NCBI GenBank assembly: GCA_946811185.2
Contig: OX328099.1
Location: forward strand, 67,894,714-67,958,713
Source of the DNA: Hippopus hippopus
Taxonomy: Eukaryota > Mollusca > Bivalvia > Cardiida > Cardiidae
DNA: 64,000 nt
Direction: 5' to 3'
This document shows positions 28,301 to 40,300 of the stretch, piece after piece. The position numbers and the translations under genes were made by a program. Position 1 is the first letter of the stretch, and each line of letters opens with the position of its first letter. Below the pieces are notes generated by a model that saw only the letters and a list, made by a program, of their open reading frames with translations, was not told the DNA's origin and did no database searches.

Positions 28301-31300
28301 AACATAGTTTGAACTTATGATTTGCCCGTAGTAAGCGCAAAATTTTTGGACATGTTGAAATTTTTTTACCGTAAACTACGATCTTGTGACCCTACTGTGA
28401 CCATAGTTTGAATGTAGTTGACTGTAGTTAACCATAATTGACCTACTTAACCGTAGTGTGTCTAATAAGTTCAACTACAGCCAACTACGGTTATTCCCCA
28501 CTATGGTCAACTATGTAAGATGTGACAGCAGTTAAAGTACAATGACTGCAGCTTACCTGTACTGAGCAGGTACAACCACATTTTACCGTAGCTTAACTCA
28601 ATTGACCATAATTTACCGTGGTTGTGCATACTTAGGACATAGTTCATACGCAGTTTGACATAGTTAATCGTAGAAAGACATGGTAATAATCTAGTTTACC
28701 CTAGCCACTTTGCACACAGTTGAATATAGTTAACCGTACTTACCTGTAGTTCAACCTACCTTAGACATTCTATGTTTCCCCTTTTTGCCAATTTTGAACC
28801 TACTTCGACCATACTTCAACCTAGTTGACTGTAGTAATACTACGACAGACTACGTTTGAAATGAGCTACAGACAGACTACGTGCATGACTGTAAATGTGA
28901 CCATGCCTTTAAAGTCTGCAGTTGCTTTTAACATGGACCAGTCTTAAATTTTGTCAAGTGTTAAAGAGATATGCTCCACAGACAATTTGAATTTTATTTG
29001 TCACACTGACATATAGCTCTACATTCACCTAGCAAGGCATCAGTATCACATGTACATTTATAGACACTGATACTGAAATCTGTAAAAATGTGACCCGTCA
29101 CGCAAAAAGGGACCATCTGGGAACTGTGAAAAATGTCAACCCTGGTCAGACTGCGCGAATTGCGCAGTCTGACCAGGGTCGACACTTTTCACTTTTATGA
29201 TATTTTCTGTATGAAAAGTGGTCATTCTACCTTGTTAGTTACACAATCATTTTTGAACTATCAACATAAATTGACCTGCACTATCGTTGATCTGTTTTCA
29301 TCTAATTGATGTACGGAATTCCCAGATGGTCCCTTTTTGCGTGACGGGTCACAAATATTTGAGCTATGTTTCTGCAAAAAGGGGTTCAATGCATCTCTGT
29401 GATGCATTATACCAAGCCACTGATTATATAATTAAGAAATAATCTTCTTTCTATTGTGGTTTATCGTTCAGTAAACCACGGTTGTGAGTTATGAGGCACA
29501 ATAAATAATCCACGAGGGCGATAGCCCGAGTGGGGTATTCATTGCGCCTCATAACTCATAGTGTGGTTTATTGAACGATAAACCACGATAGAAAGAAGAT
29601 TATTTCGATTCTAACATGACCAACTCCTATTTAAAGGAAAACAAGTTCATACTTAGAGTAAAAATGCGGATGCAAATTATATTCCATTGAATAACTTACA
29701 AGTTTACTTACTTTATACAGAATGACATCACTCTATATACAATGACGTCACTCTACATAGAATAACATACATTTTACCACACTTTCGTTGCGCTGTGTCT
29801 ATAGAGCCGAATTCACATGTCATGTTAGAATTGTGGTTCCATGAAATCCCTTTTGTCTAACAACCAATTGAATCATTAGTTAGATCATCCTTTGGCATGC
29901 AGAAAATTTAAAGATAGCAAAAAGTTTTGGCTCATGTCAGCCTGCGCTCACTGCGCAGGCTGACATAGTTCGATACTTTTTGCAGATGCATTAATCCCCT
30001 ATTTCATGACTCAAATATTGTCTTACATGGTAGTTGTTTTTCCTGCACCATTATGTCCTAGAAAAGATGTTATCTGTTCCTCGTAGAGATTCAAACTCAG
30101 ATTCTTCACTGCCAGTTTCTTGCCTGTCTTGTACACTTTAGTCAAGTTGTCTATACAAACACCTCTTGCTAAATGGCTTGGTTCTGCTTCAAAGTTAGAG
30201 GCATACTCTGTAATATACGCATTCTTTACTGAACCATTGGATAGATTGCTGCTATTAGACAAAAGTAAACATAAACAAGAGAACCACTCTGCAACATACA
30301 TATTCTATACTCAACCATTTGATAGACTGCTGCTATCAGACAAAGGTAAACATAAATAAGAGAACCACATGCGGGTGTCAACACTCGGCTGCGGTTGCTT
30401 GATTTTCAGTGAAAATTCCAAGTTGAATAAGGGGCATAACTGTGTCAAACATGCTTTGATGGTTACCTGCCACTGTTGGATAGGTTCCCCTTTTCATACT
30501 TAACAACTTGTCCACACTTGAAGTAAATACCTTCAGTAATAAGCGAGATATTGTAAAATGACAAACTTTTTGCTTGACGCAGATGACCACGACGACAGGG
30601 CTGCTGCAATGACTCAATGATTTCTTCGAAAACAGCCGAGCTAAAAATCATGATCAATCAGTATAGCTGTGAAAAGAGCTTCCACAATTTTTTCCAGCTC
30701 AATCAAATATCAAAGCATTTTTACATTAGTAAATCTTGCTTGATTTCAAGGGTTGTGTTTATCTTAATTCTGGCCACTGGTTCCTTCCCTCTCACAGGGG
30801 TTTTAACTCTTTACCACTCAATCCCAAGTTTTCTAGACCCTGACAGAAAAGACTTTTGAAAACATTGTGGGAGAAGGAGAAAATGCTGGTAACCAGCATT
30901 TTCTCCTTTTTCCCACAATGTTTTCTTGAACTTTAAGAGACAAATTCCATTATTTGAGACATACTAATTTTTAATTTGTTGCCCAAAAATGCTTTCAATT
31001 AGGACAAGTCAAATTTTGTGGCTTGGTAAAAGGTTAAGGAATTAACTATTTAAATGCAGCTTACTTTCAGCCATAAGGCAACTAGTGACAAAAAAGGACC
31101 AAAAAGAGAAGCACAAAGCATTAAACAGAAAAAACAGTGCCTTTTAGGATGATAAAGAAATATTGTCAAAATTGATGCATTCCTGAATTATAAAGGGAAA
31201 TTCATCTAGACCTACCAGGGTCCCTAGACATGGCACAAGCTTGATCCTCTTCCATGATAGAGAAACCATTGTTCCTTCTACAGATATCTAACAGACTGGT

Positions 31301-34300
31301 GCAGTCACTCTCATGGGTTTTATGCTGTCCACCACACCAATAGGTCTTGGTAAATGGGAAATACCATGGCTTGGGTAGACCATAGGAACCTGTTATAAAA
31401 CAAGAAGCTTTAAGGGTCAAGTCATTTGTATTGACTCACTACCCCCTTCACACAGCTTCCTTGTCTTGCAATATACCACTTGAATCCTTTTGTTTTGAAA
31501 CTCAGACAGCAGTTCAACACATAGGGTATGGTACATGGACATAAAAAGCCACTGTAAAATCGGAAATCTTAGCAATTTTCGCATATTGATAAAAATCACA
31601 AAGATATCAGCCACCGTAAATTTAAGCCACATTAAGGTAAATTTTACCTAGACACTACATCAACTGGGACTCTGGTCAACATCAAAGGATGCATTTTTTC
31701 ATCAAAGTCCACCAGAAAATCAGTCCAGTAGCAGTTAATACTGTCAATTGAACACATTTCACCGCAGTAAAAACGGAGATTTATTAAATTGAATGAAAAG
31801 TCAGTTTGACAGTCCATAAATAAAAACATTAATAAGGTTGGTATAACATCCACTTTATCAGTACAGCATGTTTTGAAGACACAAACAGAAACATAAATCT
31901 CACCTGGGAAGACATTTTCAATATACCAGGCTATGATAGCATAGATAAATGCATCAAATATCATCATCAAAATGACCATTAACAAGTTGAACTGATCGTC
32001 CTCTACTGGAGAGATGTAAATGTTGTACCACTGTACACCCACTCCCTCTTCCTCGTAAAATGCAAAATACTTCCCTCCAAGTCCAAACGCAGTTGTAGAG
32101 AAAAGTGACTGTAATGAGACAAAAGGGTACTTTTAGCAAGCATTGAAATTATTTAACACCAGTTATTGGAGTTGAAACAGAAGAAAATAGCTACAAAGCT
32201 GTCAACATGTTGAAACTGTAGCAAAAGAGATGCTGTAAAAAATTTCTTATTTTACACCAAAAAAACACTTTCATTGCCATTAGACTCACCCTTCAAGAAA
32301 TTAAGGCCAGTATAAAGGCATATACACCTTTTGAAGTATTCTGTTGTCAACTGATTTGACAATAATTTTAGAATAAGAGAATTACAAACTTATAAAAAGC
32401 ATTAACCCTTTACCACAGAGTACAAGTTTCGAGGAACAAGTTTTTTGAAAACATGGTTGGAAAATGAAGAAAATGCTGGTACATGTAATCAGCATTTCTT
32501 CTTTTCCCACATGTTTTCTACCCCTTCATAGACAATTTCCACCATTTAAGGCACTTTTAATTTGTCATCTGCAAGTGTTAATAATTTAGAGAATTCCAAA
32601 CTTTTGACATTTGGTAAAGAGTAGAATAAACAAAAATAATTGCACAAAGAAGGTCTTTACCACAAGTGTCTTCAGCACAGAAGAAATACTGTCCCCTGCC
32701 ACATCTTCTTTAATTGCAACATACATATAGGGTACATAGGTCAGAAAATATACAATACCAGCACAGGCTGCAGCAACCTTGGCCTTGGAATATAGTGTGC
32801 TGATCAGGAAACTGCAAAATATATCAAATGCAAGTGAACTTTTATCACAGCTGCCTCTAGAAATAACAAGAGCACCACATGTGGGTGCCAACACTCGGCT
32901 GTAGTTGCTTCATTTTCAGAGAAAACTTTGAGCCCAAAAAGGGACATAACTCTGTCAAAATACTTTAATGGTTACATACCCTTGTTGTATGAATTCTCCT
33001 TTTGATACTTAACAAATTGTCCAAATCTGAAGTACATATCTTTAGTAGTAACAGAGATATTATAAAATGGCAAAGTTTTTGTATGACGCCAACACAGATG
33101 ATAACAGGTCTATGATAATGACTTGACATTTTCTTAAAAAACAGCCTTGCAAATAAGTCTAATTCAGTGAGGTACACAAGAAATTAACAAAACTAAATTC
33201 TTCACAAAATTTTACAGAAATTGCATGTTACAGATTATATTAAGAAATTACTGTTGTTGAAATCTAAAAAAAAATCTGTGTACATAATTGCATTAACTCT
33301 TTACCACACAACAAAGTTTTAGACCTGTCCGAGTTCAAAACATTTGCAGAAGATAAGATAATGACTCCAAAATTGAAATTTATTATTGAAAGGGTAGAAA
33401 AATTACACAACAAAGATCTTACCTTTTTCAGTCTCATCTTGGATCAACAAAATTATGTGTAATATTTTGCAGTTTTTTTATTCCCAAAAAGGACATTCAA
33501 TAAGAACAGTAACTGTTGTACTCTTTCTATTGCAGACTGAAAGGAAATATTTCATCTATTAACCCTTTACCAAACAACCACAGGTTTTCACAACCCTGGG
33601 AAAGAAGCCTTCTAAAAACATTGTGGGAATGGGAAAAAATGCTGGTAACCAGCATTTTCTCCTTTTCCCTCAACGTTTTCTACCCTTATCTAAACAAATT
33701 TCAATTTTTAAGTCACATTAATTTTTTCGTCTGCAAATGCTTCCAATTTGGACAAGTCTAAAATTATGTCGTTTGGTAAAGAGTTAAGCACTCCTAGGTG
33801 TAACTGACACAAACCAGAATGATATGGTTGCTATGGCAAACACCTCCAATGTTGTAAACACAATCAGTGGATTACTGTGAGAGAGCACACGCCCATATTT
33901 CAACATGGCAGTGAGGACACCCATCGTGACAGAGAACTGTATAAACGTGGTGATAAACCAGGCCAACCAGTGAACAGCATTACTCAATCCCATCATCTTC
34001 ATGACCTGAAACAAAACAATGTGTCTACCAGTCTAATAGCGAGTCTTTGATTTTAAAATTGAACACAAAAAGCTTGATAATAAAGCCTTAACGTTAAAGC
34101 TTTCAAGTGGGGTAACAGACTCTTGAAAAATATGTGAATGGTTTGGGGATCCTCTGGATCCTTTGTGGCTAAGGGGCTGTGTCTATTAATAGAAAATCCT
34201 AGTTAAATCAACACGGCTAGCACAAGCCATTTAGGAGTGTCATGGGCAAAGCACTGCACAGCTCCAGCCTAGCAGTGGTAAAAGCATGATACACATGAAA

Positions 34301-37300
34301 AATGGTATTTCCATGACTAAAATATCTTTAAAAGTGGCATAAAACACCTTTTTCTGAAAGAAAAATATGTAACTCGTTTATGACAATGAAAAAATAAACA
34401 AATATCTCTGTACTGCGGAGTTGTGAATCATATGTATGTCAGTACATGTCAGTACACAAGTATACCTCTTTCAGTCTCTGTTCTTTTTCATAGACAATAC
34501 TTTGTACAAGCATGGCGACAGAGTACACCCAGGATATCGTGAGACAGAGGGGCATCACATGTTCTATCATGAACACAAACCTACAAGTGATATAAAAAAA
34601 AAGACATAACTCAATACCTCCCGCAGACCATTTTTGGAATCCTGAGGCAGATCATTTTTGAAAACATTGTGGCTAAAGAAGAAATTGGTCATAGTCAGAA
34701 ATTTCTACCTCTTTCAAAAAGTTTTTTTTTTTTTTTCATGTTGATTATTTTACATGTTTGTAAGATGTCTGCTGCTAATGTGCCTCAGGACAAACCAAGG
34801 TACCTTGTCATTGAAAACACAAACTACTAATGAAAATGTACTGATAAAAAATGTTGCAGTGAGACGAAACAAAAAAATACAAATACATTCTTTTTTTTCA
34901 CTGACAAAGGAAATTTTAATTATCAAGGGGGTAAAAAACAGAACTACTGCTTTACTGAAGTGATACATGTAGTTTCTTACAAAGAATTAACCCTTTACCG
35001 CACAAAAGTTCTAACAACCCATAAGAGAGAAGGCTATTAAAAACATCGTGGGAAAAAGCGAAAATGCTGGTATCAGCATTTTCCCTTTTTCCCACAATGT
35101 TTTCTACCCTTTTAAAGACAAATCTCATCATTTGAGCCACATTACGCTTGTACATCTGTAACTGCACTCAATTTGGACAAAGCTAAAATTTTGTCCTTTA
35201 GTTCAGAGTTAGTACAGCTGGTTAAACTAGAGCTGTCACTGAATGTGACTTAATACCCCCGCCAGCGCTTTGACAGAAAAGAGTGTCAAGTTCAAGGGGA
35301 GATAATTCCTCAACCAGGAAGAGCTGACACTTGAAAATTGCGTCTTGCAAATCTTCAATATATGATCAGTATATGTGCAAAGTTTCAATACAATTGAAGG
35401 AAAACTGTAGGAGGAGTTCGCGACACAAAATTACTAGTATTTTGTACACAGACAGACACACGGACGGACAGACACTGGGACAGACAGGCTGATTCCAGTA
35501 TACCCCTGAAAACATTCGTTTTGCGGGGGTATAAAAAAAAAAAGTTATATTTTACTACGAAATATTATAACTCTATACATACGGGGGTTGTTCGGAAAGT
35601 TCGTAGAATTTTGTTATATCTCTAGAATTGTTCATCAAATATACATGAAATTTGATATGCATGAAACGTGACTTATCCTAAAGCAATTTTTAAAAAAATA
35701 ATAGAAAATCGAATACAGAAACCAGATATATGGGTTGTCATAGCAACGTCATCATGGGTACCCGGAGCAGTCCGTAAAATACCTATTTTTGGATTATGTC
35801 GTTGAAGAAATAAGCTTAATTCCCGTATGTTTGCTTAACGTCAAAAAAGCGCGGAAACATCAAGCGATAATTCGACAACGTTATGTCATTTCCTGAAAAT
35901 TTCAAAACAATTCGTTGTTCCGAAACAAAATTATAGTGTTTTCATAATCTATCTGCGGAAGTTGTTACGGAAAAATCATGACGTCGAACTGTGGCGTTGA
36001 GTTGCGGAGTGTGGTGAAATTCTGTGTTGCACTTAATAAAACGCCAACAGAAACACTGTGAATGATAAAATCAACAGGAGCATATGATAAATGCAGTCCA
36101 GCTTTTGTCTTCAAATGGCATTTGCGTTTTAGGAGCGGAAGAGAATCTATTAATGACGATTCCAGGAGCGGTCAACCGGCAATCGTAACTTGTTCGATTA
36201 AGAAGTCGGTAAAGGATATGGTTCAGACCGACAGAAGAACCACCGTCAGAACTATTGCTAATGAACTCGGTGTTTTGTGCTCAACAGTACATGGTATACT
36301 AACTGAGGAACTTGGCATGTCGAAAGTGAGTGCTAGGTGGGTACCAAGATTACTCAAAGAAAATGAAAAGGAGTGCCGCATACACTGTTCACAGAAGTTT
36401 CTTCACCGCTACGAATCTGAAGGCGAGGATTTTCTTGATCGGATCATCATGACAGCTGAGACCTGGTTACATCAATTTGATCCAGAGACCAAAGCTATGT
36501 CTTCCGTTTGGAAAACCCCCAATTCACCTCCCCCCGAAGAAGGCACGTGTACAGAAAAGTGCGGGCAAACACATGTTCATCTTCATAGATCGGCACGGGA
36601 TGATCTTACAGCACAGGGTACCAGATGGTCAGACTGTCACTGCCACATACTATTCTAAGGTAGGGGTTTTATTTTTGCGTGTTTTGGTTTAAAAATTGTA
36701 TGCCTACATTTTTTATAATTAATAGGAAGCTAATGTTGCCTTGTTTAAACATGCATGATGAGGTTGTGCTTTGGTTGTTTTTCAGGTGCTTAGGCGAGAT
36801 CTCGTTAATGCAGTTCGAAAGAAGCGCCCACACATGTCTCTGGACAGAATAATTCTACATCAGGATAATGCCCCGGGGCACAGAGCAGAATCTACACAGC
36901 TTGAGATTAGTTTACTTGGTTTTGAAGTATTGGATCATCCGCCATACAGTCCAGATTTGGCTCCTATGGATTTCCGGGTTTTTCCAGAGTTGAAGGCGAG
37001 TTTGCGTGGAAAGCAATTCGATTCAGCAGAAGAACTTACAAAACAGACTCAAATTGTTGTATCGTCACTAACTGAGGACTGGTACATTGAAACTTACAAC
37101 AAATGGATGACCAGACATAAGAAATGCATAGATATTGCTGGTGACTATGTTGAGAAAGTGCGACGATTGCTTGATGTAAAAGACGCTTGATGATTACGCA
37201 ACGTCATATTGACTTCGGCGTGCTCCGGGTACCTCTAACAGACTCATTTTAAATAGACATAATTTTCGTGTGATGTAGAGCATCGTTTTGGTTTTCATAG

Positions 37301-40300
37301 AACTTATAGAAGAGATGTTGAAGTTTAAGTAGGTATAAAATTCTTTGTTATACTGAGAATATTGTGTGATTTATAACAAAATTCTACGAACTTTCCAAAC
37401 AACCCTCGTATCTGAAAATAAATCACCACTTACAATGCTGATTAATACCAAGCTGTAAAGAACAAACATTCTGATCTTAGATTCATATACTGGTAGTTCT
37501 CTACTTGATTTTTTAGATTGACAAAATATCTATATTTCCTTTCCTTCAAATGGTTTTTCTCTGACTTATCTATTAAAGTTTTGCATCAATTACAAGAAAC
37601 AACCTGTACACTGATGATTGATACACCTACCTGTCATAGAGCCAGCATGGATATGGAAATCTGTGAAGATAGGAGCCTGGTTCTACAACATCTCGACCAA
37701 CTTGTACACTAATGATAGCCCTCTCAATGATATCCTGTTGTGTATGTCAGAATTACATAGGAATTTCATTCTCTAATTACAGATTTCCTATATAACAGTA
37801 TTTGTACTTAAAGTAACAATAAAGACCAAATGTAAACAAAGTGGATGTTTAAATGCATTTGAGTTCATATCATACCATTTAAAAGTACGGAAAGTATTGT
37901 GAAGATGACAATCTGTCATTGTATGGTCAGTCAAAGTGTTAGTAGCTGACAGAGAAATTAATTTCAAAACTGGGTTAAAACCTGCCAGGTAGCTGTGTCT
38001 TTTGTTTACTTTTTGCCTGATTTTAAAATTCTTTTTTCTGCCAGCAACTAACATATGGCCCAACCACACGATAACAGACTGTCATCTCCACAATATTTTC
38101 CATACTTTTAAATGATATGATTTAAATTTAAATGAGCCATGCTCTGTGAAAAGGGGGCTTAATGCATCTGCGAAAAGTATCGACCCATGTCAGCCTGCGC
38201 ACTCCGCGCAGGCTGACCTGGGCCGAAACTTTTCGCTATGGGTCAATTTTCTGTATGTGAAAGGATCAGCGTACCTAATTATTAAGTCGGTTGTTAAAAA
38301 AAAAAAAAGTAGTTAATATGGATGCATACTAATGTGATGGCTTGCTTGAAATCACGCATCACGGAGATGCATTAAGCCCCCTTTTGCCAGAGTGAGGCTC
38401 AAATGTATTATGACACCTGCTTTGATATTTTATCCTTTACAGGGCCTTTAAGTGAAAAGTTTGCTTCTTTTACATTTTCTGTTTTCTTAATAGGCTTTCA
38501 TAATATCTGTAAGTTAGAGATACATTCAAGTCATGCTCTTGTGACAGGAGGTTTAACTCTTTACCAAACGACAAAATTTTCGACTTGTCCAAATTGAAAG
38601 CATTTTCAGACGACAAAATAAACGTGACTCAAAAATTGGAACTTGACTTTAGAAGAGTAGAAAACATTGTGGGAAAAGGAGAAAATGCTGGTTACCAGCA
38701 TTTTCTCCTTTTCCCACAATGTTTTCAGAAGGCTTCTTCCTCTGGTTTGTAAACACCAGGGATTGTTTGGTAAAGGGTTAATGCATCTGTGATGCATTAC
38801 ACCAAGTAAGTCGTCGCATAACTGTGGATCTGAAAAATCTAGTTTGTCTTACAACTGGCTGAATCCTGAGGTAGAAATTTTACAAAAAGCAGAAAGTTTC
38901 AACTAAGGGGTAGCCTGCATGGACTGTGCAGGCTGACCTGGGTCAATACTTTTAGCAGATGCATTAAATCCCCTTCTCACAGAGCATAGCTAATCTAGAT
39001 GAACCGTGCTCTGTGAAAAGGGGGCTTAATGCATCTGCGAAAAGTATCGACCCAGGTCAGCCTGCGCAGGCTGACCTGGGCCGAAACTTTTCGCTATTAG
39101 TCGATTTTCTGCATGTCAAAGGATCAGTCTACCTCATGACTGAGTCATTTGTTAAAAAAATTGGCTATAATGGATCCATACTTATGTGATGACTTGCTGG
39201 GTATGATGCATCTTGGAAATACATTAAGCCCCCTTTTGCCAGAGCATGGCTCAGTTAATACATGTATATGTTATATATTTTAATGTATGGCCGCTGGCAT
39301 TTTCTTTATATTTCTCTTGCAATCAATATAAAACACAATGACATTTAAGCCAATGAGGCAAATAAATACATTATACAACAATTCACCTGCAGTCTTTTAT
39401 ACATATAGTAAAAAGTGATTGCCCCTTGTCCAAAAATGATTGCGAGAACATGCAGTTTGATCTTTGATCTACACTGTCTGCTTTGCTTAAACATTTTGGA
39501 CAAAAGCCACCATGAAATTGCTATTATTTTGGTCTTATTTCTAGACTGAAAATGTTTGCTGAGTTTATTCTACGTTCTAAGAGTAAATGTTTTTCAGGAA
39601 AAAAATGGAGGAAAATTTTGTTTGTCAGTAGCTTACCTGTACCCAAAGGAAACCAAAATTGTAATACATGTTATCTCCTGACCCTGGACCTGGGTACCAG
39701 TATCTGTCCCTCACTCTTTTGGTTGTCGGCGTAAAAGTTGCATTCTGTCTGATTTTGTAGCGTATGTGGGTAGGTATGGATTTATTTGCCTTCACATTCT
39801 CAAACACAACCCCTACATAAAGAACAGCCTTAATTAGTTAGTCTTGTCACATTTTCTATTGATATAGACATGAATATACATGATAACTGTCTGCTTTGGT
39901 GTATGATTGAAATTTCATTCAGTGAGTGAAAAGTGAAAGCAATCTTTTCATGAGTGGTGAAGCCATGGGTGAAATATGGCCTTTGCTTTTCACAAGATTA
40001 AAGGAATTTTAATCATACACTGAAACAAACAATCATCCTATTTCTCTTATGCTCTTCACTTTAACCTTTCTTTTTATGCCTAATTTTTGCTCATTGTGAA
40101 AAATATTTGCATTTTTTAAGTGAAATAGATCTATTCAATCTGGTCGGATATGGACTGGCTGTAGTAATGACGTCATGAGTGATGTTGACTACTATGTTTT
40201 AAAAATATTATGGTGGTTAGTAAAAAATAAGTTAAAACATTCACAAATGAATGATTACATTAACCAGTGAATTCTAAGGATATAATTCACTGTTAGATTT

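Larger units (their letters stand above)
26949..28970 (+). repeat. family A MITE split by two later insertions
   Basis: S arm from TTAA 26949 to about 27043, middle piece ccgaatcatttgagccacat at 28150-28180, and L arm gtctgcagttgcttttaaca at 28913-28970. Confidence 0.82.
29369..29997 (-). repeat. family B MITE split by palindromic DNA
   Basis: Left part gagctatgtttctgcaaaaa to gattatataattaa; right part from 29833 (tggttccatgaaatccc) to tgcagatgcattaatcccc. Confidence 0.8.

Noticed and set aside
31417..32042. Minus-strand frames extending exon 19 to the left
   Set aside because: The conserved sequence stops at the GTGAGA donor (31903), and exon 20 continues in phase; the extension is intronic.
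36062..36658. Intact 198-codon mariner transposase
   Set aside because: The C-terminal 45 residues are frame-shifted, the first catalytic Asp is Ala, and an upstream stop separates the true N-terminus.
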